64,000 nucleotides of DNA from Nitrosovibrio sp. Nv4 (GCF_900215485.1 NZ_OCMZ01000002.1:1054001-1118000); one strand, 5' to 3'. Counted from the stretch's first letter, positions 34,897 through 42,432 are shown. Numbers and translations: made by a program. Notes: a model not told the origin generated them from the letters alone.

Positions 34897-35186
34897 GCCT
34901 CCAACTCCTTCACAACTCGCAACACGTCATCCAGCGACTCGACTATTACAGCCTCTCCTCGCCAAGCATCCAAGAACACTCTCTCCAGTGGCGTAAGTTG
35001 CCTAGCGCTGGGCGGCTTGCTGCCATCCTTGACTTCTACAATCACTGTCTTTCTGTTCTTTGCCACAACCAAATCCAAGCATCCCTTTAGCTGGCTAATG
35101 ATCAGCACAGAACAGCCCATCTTGCGGAATGCTTCGACTATCTCGGGTTGATTGGCGTCTACCTTGGCGGCGCGGCGGAAGGTCAT
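34893..35186 (-). CDS. VRR-NUC/resolvase-like nuclease
   Basis: The 97-residue product (start ATG 35186) has the PD-(D/E)xK core of small phage endonucleases: FRKMGCSVLIISQLKGCLDL with the acidic residue D, then VIVEVKDGSKPPSARQLTPLE with the ExK pair and a following Gln. It likely cuts branched DNA like the VRR-NUC nucleases. Overlaps on both sides indicate translational coupling in the Nin-like region. Confidence 0.8.
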   Translation of the reverse strand: MTFRRAAKVDANQPEIVEAFRKMGCSVLIISQLKGCLDLVVAKNRKTVIVEVKDGSKPPSARQLTPLERVFLDAWRGEAVIVESLDDVLRVVKELEA

Positions 35187-35350
35187 TTCAGCTTGCACTC
35201 GTACAATTTGCCGTTGAGCTTGACTGCGCCGTAATTCTCACAGTCGGCAGATGTAGCGGATTTGTCTGCCACGACGCCAGCGCCGAATGCCAAGAAAAAT
35301 ACCGCGACCGAAAGCAGTATCACCATCATCCCTTTCGCAAAATCAGACAC
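35183..35350 (-). CDS. Small membrane or secreted protein, 55 aa
   Basis: The GTG at 35350 starts a frame with one hydrophobic segment (MMVILLSVAVFFLAFGAGVV) followed by a 25-residue part with two cysteines (SADCENYG ... LYECKL). It could be a secreted peptide with a disulphide or a membrane-anchored one. The stop overlaps the nuclease start. Confidence 0.5.
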   Translation of the reverse strand: MSDFAKGMMVILLSVAVFFLAFGAGVVADKSATSADCENYGAVKLNGKLYECKLK

Positions 35351-35525
35351 TCTCAACCTCCTTCATTATTTTGCGCATAGCATTCACGTCATCGATCAAC
35401 TCATTCGCCTTTGCTTTCCCGCGATGTTTCAGGACGCCTTCGTAATAGGTTTGGCGGCGGGTATCATCCATTTTCATAACGTATCGGGCCTCGCATTCGC
35501 GGCGGTGTTGTTCGGAGTCATTCAC
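35343..35525 (-). CDS. Short helical phage protein, 60 aa
   Basis: The product has SEQHRRECEARYVMKMDDTR and TYYEGVLKHRGKAKANELID, a pattern I associate with a small conserved phage protein of unknown role placed in replication and Nin regions. The GTG start overlaps the end of the methyltransferase region. Confidence 0.65.
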   Translation of the reverse strand: MNDSEQHRRECEARYVMKMDDTRRQTYYEGVLKHRGKAKANELIDDVNAMRKIMKEVESV

Positions 35526-36340
35526 GACTCACTCAATTCCGGCTCTTTCTGCGAGCAGACGGAATGCTGTTGCTGCGCATAAGGGAACTTGCCCGTTGCC
35601 GAGGGATCGAATTCTGTCCATCCGATGGGCCACCCCATGAACCACTCGGCCCACGTTGGGTTCAGCGGGCCACCTATCACTTGTGGCAGCACTTCTCCCT
35701 GCTTGCCACCCGTTCTTTCCATCCTGCTTTTCCCCGGATAACGGTAGTCCCTGGCACAAATTGTGGGATAGAGCTTTACTTGCGCGCTCAGCTTCGGCTC
35801 TCCCCTGCTGTTCCATTTGCCGTTCACCCTGTCGTGCGCATCGTCCGCCGTTAGCGTTTGCCACAATCCAGATTCGCTCTCGCAAGTGGGGTGCACCAAC
35901 ATCGGCTGCGGATAACACTCCCCATTCCGCATCAAACCCCATCGCGGCAAGGTCAGCGAGCACCCGGTCAAGTCCTCGATTAACGAGAGCTGGGCTGTTT
36001 TCAATGAACGCGAAACGGGGTCGTACTTCGCCAATGATCCGCGCCATTTCCGACCACAATCCGCTTCGCTCTCCTGTGATTCCGGCGCCCTTTCCTGCAA
36101 CGCTAATGTCCTGGCAGGGAAAGCCTCCAGATACGACATCAACAATTCCGCGCCACGGCTTTCCGTCAAAAGATTCAACGTCAGACCAAATTGGGAAAGG
36201 CGCGAGAATTCCATCGTTTTGTCGTTGCGCCAGAACTTGTGCTGCGTAGGCATCACGTTCAACTGCGCAGACTGTTCGCCATCCGAGGAGCTTGCCGCCG
36301 AGTATTCCGCCACCAGCGCCTGCGAAAAGAGCCAGCTCAT
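35522..36340 (-). CDS. Second open frame overlapping the C5-methyltransferase gene (possible overprinted gene)
   Basis: This 272-codon frame starts at ATG 36340 and lies in a different frame of the same strand almost entirely inside the methyltransferase gene. The product has HKFWRNDKTMEF, ELLMSYLEAFPARTLAL, then CGRKWRGSLAKYDPVS and LPRWGLMRNGECYPQP, and near the end LNPTWAEWFMGWPIGWTEF. From memory this is the pattern of a protein family often annotated in phages and prophages. It could be a true overprinted gene or a tolerated open frame. Confidence 0.45.
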   Translation of the reverse strand: MSWLFSQALVAEYSAASSSDGEQSAQLNVMPTQHKFWRNDKTMEFSRLSQFGLTLNLLTESRGAELLMSYLEAFPARTLALQERAPESQESEADCGRKWRGSLAKYDPVSRSLKTAQLSLIEDLTGCSLTLPRWGLMRNGECYPQPMLVHPTCESESGLWQTLTADDAHDRVNGKWNSRGEPKLSAQVKLYPTICARDYRYPGKSRMERTGGKQGEVLPQVIGGPLNPTWAEWFMGWPIGWTEFDPSATGKFPYAQQQHSVCSQKEPELSES

Positions 36341-36344
36341 TCAC
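35529..36344 (-). CDS. DNA (cytosine-5)-methyltransferase
   Basis: The 271-residue enzyme has the C5 methyltransferase motifs in order: FAGAGGG (7-13, SAM binding), VSGGFPCQDIS with catalytic Cys77, the ENS triplet at 115-117 (usually ENV), RERIWIV (motif VIII), and GNGQVP near the C terminus (motif X). The target recognition region is short, so the length is below the usual 300-400 residues. The start is GTG 36344, overlapping the upstream stop. It likely protects phage DNA from restriction. Confidence 0.92.
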   Translation of the reverse strand: MNELALFAGAGGGILGGKLLGWRTVCAVERDAYAAQVLAQRQNDGILAPFPIWSDVESFDGKPWRGIVDVVSGGFPCQDISVAGKGAGITGERSGLWSEMARIIGEVRPRFAFIENSPALVNRGLDRVLADLAAMGFDAEWGVLSAADVGAPHLRERIWIVANANGGRCARQGERQMEQQGRAEAERASKALSHNLCQGLPLSGEKQDGKNGWQAGRSAATSDRWPAEPNVGRVVHGVAHRMDRIRSLGNGQVPLCAATAFRLLAERAGIE

Positions 36345-36988
36345 CCAACGCTCCGCAGTTGCTTCATTTCCGGTTGCTCGACCGCATCACTCAGCCGCTT
36401 GAATCCAATCGAAGGTTTATCCGTCCCGCCGTTGAGCACTTGCCGAGCCTTCAATTCGTTGCCAATCAGCACCGGTGCATCAGCCTTGAATCCCTGTTTC
36501 TCGTTGTGCGCAGTTGCGATTCCCATCAGCTTTGCCGGATATTCCGGGATCTCGCTGCGCACCCGAAAGCCGCGGTAACGGTTCTCGAATTCCTTTGCAA
36601 CGAACGGCCATTCATCCTCGTTTTTTGTCCCGAATCCGATCCAGCCGCCCATGTCCTGGATTACTCGATGGATGAGAGGATCATCGAAAACCACATCAGC
36701 ATATGTGCCGACGTGCCGCACTGCTTTATCGACCTTCGCCCAGGCACGTAAGGCCGAATCTTGAGTTGAGCCTTGCAGCATGCGGATGATGTCGGCGGGC
36801 TTTGGCGCGTACTGTCCAGCGTCGGGATTTGCAAGGTGGCGATTGAATGCATCGACTACTGCCGCCAAGTCATAACCCTTCAGCGCGTTCCACCAGACAT
36901 CGAGCGCGAAGGTGGAAACGCCTTTTCCGTAGAAACCCATCACGCCGGAAATACCTTCGTGGAATTTAGAAAAGTCATCAGTTTGCAT
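36341..36988 (-). CDS. DUF6475-like phage replication-region protein
   Basis: The 215-residue protein has a helical N-terminal domain (FALDVWWNALKGYDLAAVVD, then NRHLANPDAGQYAPKPADII) and a second domain with VVFDDPLIHRVIQDMGGWIG and NRYRGFRVRSEIPEYPAKL. It resembles a phage family found directly downstream of DUF1376/YdaU-type replication proteins. A role in helicase loading is often supposed for proteins in this position but is not shown. Confidence 0.75.
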   Translation of the reverse strand: MQTDDFSKFHEGISGVMGFYGKGVSTFALDVWWNALKGYDLAAVVDAFNRHLANPDAGQYAPKPADIIRMLQGSTQDSALRAWAKVDKAVRHVGTYADVVFDDPLIHRVIQDMGGWIGFGTKNEDEWPFVAKEFENRYRGFRVRSEIPEYPAKLMGIATAHNEKQGFKADAPVLIGNELKARQVLNGGTDKPSIGFKRLSDAVEQPEMKQLRSVG

Positions 36989-37832
36989 GCTGTCTCTCCC
37001 TCAGTTCTGGCGGCATCCAGCCGGCTGTTGCTGCGCGGTTTGATTCTTCGAGTGCTTCTTGTTTGTTGGGTAAGCGGCCATGGTGGAGAACGAGTTTTGC
37101 GGCCTCTTCGCGCTGGCGTTTGACGGTTCCGAGTACGTAGGCAAACTTTGCGTTGCCCTTGGATGCAGCGTTCCTGGCTGCGTAGGCAAACTCATCTTCC
37201 GTTGCCCCGGCTTCCAGCAATGCCAGCAGTGTTGGATGATGCGGATTGCAGCCATGGATGCCGTTGCTCATCATGGTTTTGCAACAAGCTCCGGCTAATC
37301 CTGGTTTGATTGGAATCACACGCGCTTGATCGGCAAGTTCTACGTACTCAGGATGAGTAATAGACTCTGTGTGTATTACCTCTGGTTTTAATGGTTCTTG
37401 GTTTACGGTTCTTGGTTCTTGGTTTTGGTTAGTTGAACATTCGTTGAACGGCTGTTGAACATCTGTTACCCCCCTATTCAACGGCTGTTGAGAAATAGGC
37501 GTTTTGTTCGCCCTTTTTGCAGCGCTTGCGCGGCCCGCCGCAGATTTCGACTCGATATTGCTGTGATACTTCTCGATTTCTTTCTCACAGCGTTCCTGAT
37601 ACCAGCCATGTTCTGTTTCTGTGAAAAACTCGGTCAACACCTGTTGAACGGCTGTTACTTCTTCGTCTGTTCTTGCTATAACTTTCCTGCACAAAGCCTT
37701 CATATCGGCGGTAAGCGGACCCTCGGTGTCGTAATAAAGCTCGATTAGGTCACGATAGATACTCCGCTCTGTGCGAGTTAAATGCCTTGTGGCGCTATTG
37801 AAGTCGCCGATGTGATGTGGGTAGTAGTTCAC
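36978..37832 (-). CDS. DUF1376 (YdaU)-type replication protein
   Basis: The 284-residue protein has the DUF1376 N terminus: MNYYPHHIGDFNSATRHLTR, then YRDLIELYYDTEGPLTAD, which is a winged-helix-like fold in phage replication initiators. A low-complexity linker follows (about residues 100-150, Gln, Asn, Pro, Glu), then a C-terminal helical part. The linker is encoded by repeated DNA that may be the replication origin, as with lambda O. It overlaps the downstream gene by 11 bases. Confidence 0.82.
   Translation of the reverse strand: MNYYPHHIGDFNSATRHLTRTERSIYRDLIELYYDTEGPLTADMKALCRKVIARTDEEVTAVQQVLTEFFTETEHGWYQERCEKEIEKYHSNIESKSAAGRASAAKRANKTPISQQPLNRGVTDVQQPFNECSTNQNQEPRTVNQEPLKPEVIHTESITHPEYVELADQARVIPIKPGLAGACCKTMMSNGIHGCNPHHPTLLALLEAGATEDEFAYAARNAASKGNAKFAYVLGTVKRQREEAAKLVLHHGRLPNKQEALEESNRAATAGWMPPELRERQHAN
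37402..37465. repeat. Tandem 11-base repeats beside an A/T- and G/T-biased tract: candidate replication origin
   Basis: Three imperfect direct repeats of 11 bases, each starting GTTGAAC, lie at 37432-37464. Next to them (about 37392-37430) is a strand-asymmetric stretch with GGTTCTTGG repeated. A further GTTGAACGGCTGTT copy is at about 37643. Placement inside the replication-protein gene matches the iteron and unwinding-element layout of lambda ori. Confidence 0.55.
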
Positions 37833-40114
37833 GCTATCGCCTCCTCTTGCTCGAATGCGAACAGGGAGTCTTGCTGCGCTATCGACTTCATGTTCTTAAC
37901 TGCTAGGTTAAAGTAGCTGCGCTTGAGTTCGGCGCCAACAAACCTGCGGCCCATCTTTACAGCGGTGTATCCCTCGCTACCGATGCCAGTGAATGGCGAG
38001 AAAACCAGATCTCCCGGTTTGCTCCATAACTCCATAGCTCGCTCAATTACATCAAGTTGTAATGGGCAAATATGCCGCTCGTCCTCGTTCTCCCTTGCGG
38101 ATTGGTATTGCAGGGTCCGAGTTGGGTTAATGTCGAACCAGACCGGCGAGGCGTATCGCTGCCAAAGCTCTACAGGGAATATCTTTTGCTCTTCTTCCGC
38201 GTAGTCCAGTAGCTCCTTTTCACATACCTCAAGAACTTCATCCTCATCCCTGTAGTGGCGTATCGGATCTGAGTTAACGCCCGGCTTACGGAACGTCACG
38301 AGGTAATCAGGAACTCCCTGCCGGCTCATGCTCGAGTCCTTGCGGATCGTCTTATGCAACAACCCGAGAGCTTTAGTACGCTGCATTGCGGTTACAGGGT
38401 CCTTCCAGATGCAGACTTCGGAGTGATATATCCATCCGTGAGCACGGAATAGCCGGATAATGTCGCCCCTGAAATCATCAATACCGATGTACCCATGATG
38501 CTGCTTGCTGGTCGGGAGATTCATGCAATGCACTGAACACAAGCGCCCCGGCATGGTCACTCTATGCAACTCCTCGACCAAGTAGCCGAAGTGCTCCATA
38601 AACTGTTCTTTGGTCTTGCAATTACCCATGTCCCGATCAGAGTTTGAGTAGGTGTACAGGCTGGCAAAGGGAGGACTGAATACAGAAAACCCTATCGAGT
38701 CGCTTTCCAATTCGCTTGCCACTTCTACGCAGTCGCCCAGGTGTATCGTCCAATCTTTCCCGGTTGCTAAATCCCGCCGGTATTCCGATTTATCTGCTGT
38801 CATGCCGAATACGCTCCTTTGCATGAATTCCTTCATATGCTCCACCATGCGGGCACTCATTTCGTTGTGCTGCTGTTCTTTGCGCTTGATGTTTTCCAGG
38901 ATTGGAAGCTCTGCCTGAGACAGGAAAATGTGAACGTTGACCGGTTTTGTTTGCCCGAAGCGATAGCACCGGCGGATAGCCTGATACATGGACTCGAATG
39001 AGTTATCCAGACCAGCGAAGGCCATGTTATAGCAGTGCTGCCAGTTCATTCCAAAGCCGCACAGGGACGGTTTGCTGATCAGGTCTCGATGATCGCCAGT
39101 CGTAAATCCCTCCATCGCTGACTCTTTGTGTTCGATGGAATCGGAACCAGACACCGTTACCGCGCTCGGGATCAGCTTGCCTAGCGCCTCGCTCTCGGCG
39201 TTCAGATGACACCAAACGAGCCAAGGATCGGAAGAGTTATTAACCAGAGACGCAACGGAGCTAACCCGCTCATCCATGCTTTCGCGCTTGGCTGCCCGCT
39301 GCTCGCTCAGCCCCATTGCGGGCTTGTAGAACAATTGCCCTTCTGCAGCCTTTTCTGTCTCGATGATGTGCTCATGGATAACAAGGGGCGGCAGGTCGTA
39401 TGCGCCGTCGTCAAATCCAATGTCCGACGGCATGCGAATAACAACAGCCCAGGTAGATAACCACTCCCAGAACTTAACCTCGCCATGGCCCTTGAGACGC
39501 CATTTAGTGGTATCGCCGCCGTCATGGGTAAAGAACATGGCAAGCATTTCTTCTCGGCTCATGACACCCACAAACTCAGCTTGATTGCCAAGTTCCATGA
39601 AGTCGTTAGGGGAAGGCGTCGCGGTGCAGGAAAGACGATAAGGCACGAGCTTTGATGCTTCCAGGATCGCGCTGCGAGTCTTGCCATCGTGCGATTTGAG
39701 GATGCTTGATTCGTCAAGCACCAGGCCAACGAATAACGATAGATCGAACCGATCCAACATCTCGTAATTCGTAATGATGATTCCGGAGGGGTTTTTGGGC
39801 TGGCTGCGGTGGTAGGAAACTTCGATCCCAAACTTGGCAGCCTCCCGGACGGTTTGAAGTGCCACAGAAAGAGGCGCGACTATGATTACCGGCCTTCCCG
39901 TTTGATCAACCACCAGGCGCGACCATTCACATTCCATAAAGGTCTTGCCGAGCCCGGTATCGGCAAATATTGCCGCCCTGCCCCGACCAACTGCCCAGCG
40001 AACCAGAACCTTCTGGAAGTCGAACAGATTGGGGTTGATGGCTGCCAGCGATATATCGTGGCCGGTTGCAATCTCTCGTATCTTCTTGCTTGAGAGAAAG
40101 TGTTGGTAGTTCAT
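37829..40114 (-). CDS. SNF2-type helicase fused to DNA methyltransferase
   Basis: The ATG at 40114 gives 761 residues. The helicase half has motif I ADTGLGKT (51-58), a motif II LVLDESS at 131-137 in place of DExH, CTATPSPNDFMEL (motif III), and the late motifs MYQAIRRCYRFGQTKPVNVH. The second half is an N4-cytosine/N6-adenine methyltransferase with motif order IV-I: FSVFSPPFASLYTYS as the catalytic SPPF, then near the C terminus VFSPFTGIGSEG for SAM binding. Such fusions occur in prophages; they may couple DNA translocation to methylation during replication or protect against restriction. Confidence 0.88.
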   Translation of the reverse strand: MNYQHFLSSKKIREIATGHDISLAAINPNLFDFQKVLVRWAVGRGRAAIFADTGLGKTFMECEWSRLVVDQTGRPVIIVAPLSVALQTVREAAKFGIEVSYHRSQPKNPSGIIITNYEMLDRFDLSLFVGLVLDESSILKSHDGKTRSAILEASKLVPYRLSCTATPSPNDFMELGNQAEFVGVMSREEMLAMFFTHDGGDTTKWRLKGHGEVKFWEWLSTWAVVIRMPSDIGFDDGAYDLPPLVIHEHIIETEKAAEGQLFYKPAMGLSEQRAAKRESMDERVSSVASLVNNSSDPWLVWCHLNAESEALGKLIPSAVTVSGSDSIEHKESAMEGFTTGDHRDLISKPSLCGFGMNWQHCYNMAFAGLDNSFESMYQAIRRCYRFGQTKPVNVHIFLSQAELPILENIKRKEQQHNEMSARMVEHMKEFMQRSVFGMTADKSEYRRDLATGKDWTIHLGDCVEVASELESDSIGFSVFSPPFASLYTYSNSDRDMGNCKTKEQFMEHFGYLVEELHRVTMPGRLCSVHCMNLPTSKQHHGYIGIDDFRGDIIRLFRAHGWIYHSEVCIWKDPVTAMQRTKALGLLHKTIRKDSSMSRQGVPDYLVTFRKPGVNSDPIRHYRDEDEVLEVCEKELLDYAEEEQKIFPVELWQRYASPVWFDINPTRTLQYQSARENEDERHICPLQLDVIERAMELWSKPGDLVFSPFTGIGSEGYTAVKMGRRFVGAELKRSYFNLAVKNMKSIAQQDSLFAFEQEEAIA

Positions 40115-40416
40115 TGCAGCGCCACCCTCACCGGATGAATGCTGATACCGCTTATGCTGCATTTGCGCGTCGTCTCAAGTCGCTCCAGGCGCCCTGCTGC
40201 AACGAGTGCGTTCACTCGGGCAGATACCGTGCTCAAGTCAATTTCGCCGTGATAGCGGCGGTAAAGGCTCTGTATTTCCTTGAGGCTGATATTGCCGCCG
40301 AGCCAGCCGTGATAGCGAGTTACGATGTCGCAGATACGATCCGCCTGAGTCGCCAGATGCTTGACCGGCAATGCGCGGTAAGCGGCTATCGAACTGTCTT
40401 GCACGGCCGTTTTCAT
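40111..40416 (-). CDS. Winged-helix-like phage protein, 101 aa
   Basis: The protein has helical segments with VSARVNALVAAGRLERLETT, which looks like the recognition helix and wing of a winged helix. Its stop overlaps the start of the helicase-methyltransferase gene. A role in replication or regulation is likely from context only. Confidence 0.65.
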   Translation of the reverse strand: MKTAVQDSSIAAYRALPVKHLATQADRICDIVTRYHGWLGGNISLKEIQSLYRRYHGEIDLSTVSARVNALVAAGRLERLETTRKCSISGISIHPVRVALQ

Positions 40417-40706
40417 ACCCGCTGATCCTTGATAAGCCGCGCGAGCTTGTACAGGATTTGTGCACTCTCTGGTGTATCAACACCGAGCGATTCGGCCGAT
40501 AATTTGCTCATCTCGACCTTGCGGCGATCCTGACGGATGAGCTCTCTGATATATGCGCTTTGCGAAACACCCCGGCCTTCAGCCTCGTCGCGGCTCCAGG
40601 TGAATTCATCCGGAGTTAAAAGGGTAGATACCCGCACGGTGTGGTTTTCACGAAGGCTGAACAGTGTGTTTTCGTCCAGTTTGTCGCCGTCGATTTCGAT
40701 GGTCAT
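40413..40706 (-). CDS. Ribbon-helix-helix/MobC-like DNA-binding protein
   Basis: The product (97 aa) has a strand-helix-helix pattern: HTVRVSTLLTPDEFTWSRDE followed by RGVSQSAYIRELIRQDRRK. That is characteristic of ribbon-helix-helix proteins that bind DNA as dimers. It is the first gene after an intrinsic terminator in the leftward early operon and overlaps the next gene. Confidence 0.7.
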   Translation of the reverse strand: MTIEIDGDKLDENTLFSLRENHTVRVSTLLTPDEFTWSRDEAEGRGVSQSAYIRELIRQDRRKVEMSKLSAESLGVDTPESAQILYKLARLIKDQRV

Positions 40707-40716
40707 GATTCAATCC

Positions 40717-40744
40717 TTAAAAAGAGCCCCCTCCGAAGAGGGGG
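40717..40744 (-). terminator. Intrinsic terminator in leftward early operon
   Basis: Read leftward, CCCCCTC pairs with GAGGGGG over a TTCG tetraloop and is followed by a T run. Placed between the Cro-like gene and the rest of the leftward early operon, it resembles the tL/tR1-type terminators that need antitermination for full expression. Confidence 0.85.
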
Positions 40745-40854
40745 ATAAAACCACCCGGCACAAGAGGGGGGGAAACGGCCGGGCAGAACAGAATGGTGGG
40801 AGGTTTCTGCCGTGGTAGAGTTTGGGTTCCATAACAATCACAAGATAAGCATCC

Positions 40855-41325
40855 ATGTACTCAGAAATCTCTGCCGCGCTTCAGAGCGTCAAAACGTTAA
40901 TCGACCTGGCCAAGAGCGCCAGTTCTTTCTCCCAACAATTCGAACTGCAAGTAGCTGTCCGTGCAGTCGAGGAAAAGCTTTCTCAAGCTATCGCTGCGAA
41001 TCTGGCTAGCACCGAGAAGCAAGCGCTTTTGCTGGAACGTATACGCATGCTCGAAGAAGAAAAACTGCAACTTGAGAACTGGGAAAGAACAGCGGCCGAT
41101 TACTCGTTGCAGCAGATCGGCACTGGTATTTTTGCTTATGTTTATAAGCCGGCTGTGGAGACGCCCAAGGAGCGGCACTGGGCTTGCGCAAAGTGCTTTC
41201 ATGACCGCAAGCTGCTTGTCCTTCAACGCGAGCACCGGATAGGGTACGTTTGCCACGGTTGCGGGTCGAAAATCTCTGCCTTGAAGAACGGACAGATAGC
41301 AACGATAGATTCGGCTTATGGGTAA
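40855..41325 (+). CDS. Coiled-coil and zinc-ribbon phage protein, 156 aa
   Basis: The first half is helical (MYSEISAALQSVKTLIDLAK, then a coiled coil to about residue 85). The second half has a zinc ribbon: CAKCFHDRKL, then GYVCHGCGSKIS with CxxC pairs. Similar proteins occur near immunity regions of enterobacterial prophages, with unknown function. The gene runs against the leftward early transcript, so transcription from the cro promoter would be antisense to it. Confidence 0.75.
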   Translation: MYSEISAALQSVKTLIDLAKSASSFSQQFELQVAVRAVEEKLSQAIAANLASTEKQALLLERIRMLEEEKLQLENWERTAADYSLQQIGTGIFAYVYKPAVETPKERHWACAKCFHDRKLLVLQREHRIGYVCHGCGSKISALKNGQIATIDSAYG

Positions 41326-41330
41326 TCGAC

Positions 41331-41528
41331 TCACGCAACCTCCTTTGATTTGGAGGGGGCGCGGAAGACCTCGGGGCGAATTACTTTTAAATACATGAGC
41401 CGGGCATTAGGGATGCCATCTTCGCGCCAACCTGACACTGAAGGCGGTTTGACATTACATAGGCGCGCTACGGCATTGGTTCCACCAAGTGCATCAATGA
41501 TTTCATTAGCAAGATTTTCTTTGTCCAT
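41331..41528 (-). CDS. Cro-like repressor (YdaS-type HTH)
   Basis: The 65-residue protein is a single HTH domain: NLANEIIDALGGTNAVARLC, then PPSVSGWREDGIPNARLMYL. This is the plan of YdaS/Cro-type regulators. It is the first gene of the leftward early operon, divergent from the CI-like gene and downstream of the operators at 41540-41577. It likely turns down repressor synthesis on entry to lytic growth. The ATG at 41528 is preferred to one two codons upstream. Confidence 0.85.
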   Translation of the reverse strand: MDKENLANEIIDALGGTNAVARLCNVKPPSVSGWREDGIPNARLMYLKVIRPEVFRAPSKSKEVA

Positions 41529-41535
41529 AGGCAAT

Positions 41536-41577
41536 ACTATAAGGCATACCTAATAGCCTTGTCAAGGCATACCTAAC
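41536..41577 (-). promoter_or_regulatory. Leftward early promoter with two operators
   Basis: Read leftward, TTGACA (41565-41560) and TATAGT (41541-41536) are separated by 18 bases. One operator (41540-41553) fills the spacer and -10 region; a second (41564-41577) lies just upstream and touches the -35 box. Both have the form TAAGG/CAAGG-CATA-CCTAA, a near-palindrome. Repressor binding would block the promoter. Confidence 0.85.
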
Positions 41578-41601
41578 GGACAAACTGTTAGCATAATAAA
41601 A

Positions 41602-42102
41602 ATGAAAAAATGGAATGACAGGCTTGATTACGCGCTCAAAGTCCGAAATAAAACACCGGCTGAGTTGGCGCGCGCTACCGGAACAAAACCGCCTTCTGTA
41701 AAGGAATGGTTAGATGGAATAACCAAAAATATTGGCGCTGGGAATGCGGTAAAGGCGTGCGGTTTTTTAAAAATTAATATTGATTGGCTGCTGCACGGAA
41801 AGCTTCCAAGCGGACTAGAAGATTCAAGCAAAGCGGCTGATGTCCAAGTTGTCGAAGAGAGCGAGACGGAGCTTTCCGGCGAGCAAAAGCAGATACTTTC
41901 TCTGATAGCCGGCATCGACAAAGAAACTCGGAGCGCAGTTTTAACGATTCTTTCAAAGCTAATACCAGAGAGGCGAAAGGAAAATACCTTGCCCAACGAA
42001 GGCCGCAGATTGGGTGAAATTAATTACAGAGATAGCGTGACCAAAGGGCGATTGCTAAACCATGGCCATAAGATCAACGAAAAAAGGAAGAGAGGGACAT
42101 GA
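41602..42102 (+). CDS. CI-like phage repressor without peptidase domain
   Basis: The 166-residue protein has an N-terminal HTH: RLDYALKVRNKTPAELARAT followed by KPPSVKEWLDGITKNIGAGN. Its C terminus is helical and charged and lacks the S24 Ser-Lys peptidase residues of lambda CI, so RecA-stimulated self-cleavage is not expected. It reads away from the Cro-like gene across the operators. No ribosome-binding site is visible, and a -10-like CATAAT at 41592-41597 would give a leaderless transcript, as for lambda cI. Confidence 0.85.
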   Translation: MKKWNDRLDYALKVRNKTPAELARATGTKPPSVKEWLDGITKNIGAGNAVKACGFLKINIDWLLHGKLPSGLEDSSKAADVQVVEESETELSGEQKQILSLIAGIDKETRSAVLTILSKLIPERRKENTLPNEGRRLGEINYRDSVTKGRLLNHGHKINEKRKRGT

Positions 42103-42356
42103 CCGGACCTTTTAGACTCGTCACTAAAACAATCTCGCACGACACGGTAGGGGCGCTTCAAACTCTGCTAGATGAGGCCGAAAAAGGCGACTTAATTGGT
42201 ATTGCCTTCGCGGTCATGTACAGCAAAGGTGGATATATAACCGATGCAGCTGGCGAAGCGTACGAAAGCCCGACCTTTGCGCGCGGCATGGTCAAGGCTC
42301 TGGACGATCGGTTACGGGAAATTTTGCGCGAGCTAAGTAGTACCAAAGTCCAATAG
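42099..42356 (+). CDS. Conserved phage protein downstream of the repressor, 85 aa
   Basis: The protein is a small alpha/beta domain with TISHDTVGALQTLLDEAEKG, IGIAFAVMYSKGGYITDAAG and TFARGMVKALDDRL. Genes of this type often follow CI-like repressors in prophages and have no known function. The start overlaps the repressor stop (ATGA), so it is co-expressed with it in the lysogen. Confidence 0.75.
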   Translation: MTGPFRLVTKTISHDTVGALQTLLDEAEKGDLIGIAFAVMYSKGGYITDAAGEAYESPTFARGMVKALDDRLREILRELSSTKVQ

Positions 42357-42432
42357 CAGCGCAAGGCGCATTCGGCAACAATTCCAAAGGCGTACACGAC
42401 AGCGTTTAATGCCGTCCCTCTGGGAAAGAAAA

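Noticed and set aside
35656-36249. Long rightward open frame opposite the methyltransferase gene
   Set aside because: It is a GC-driven antisense shadow without a ribosome-binding site; its sequence has no recognisable family pattern.
37380-37500. CRISPR-like repeats
   Set aside because: The repeats are adjacent 11-mers without spacers and lie in a coding gene; an iteron array is the better reading.
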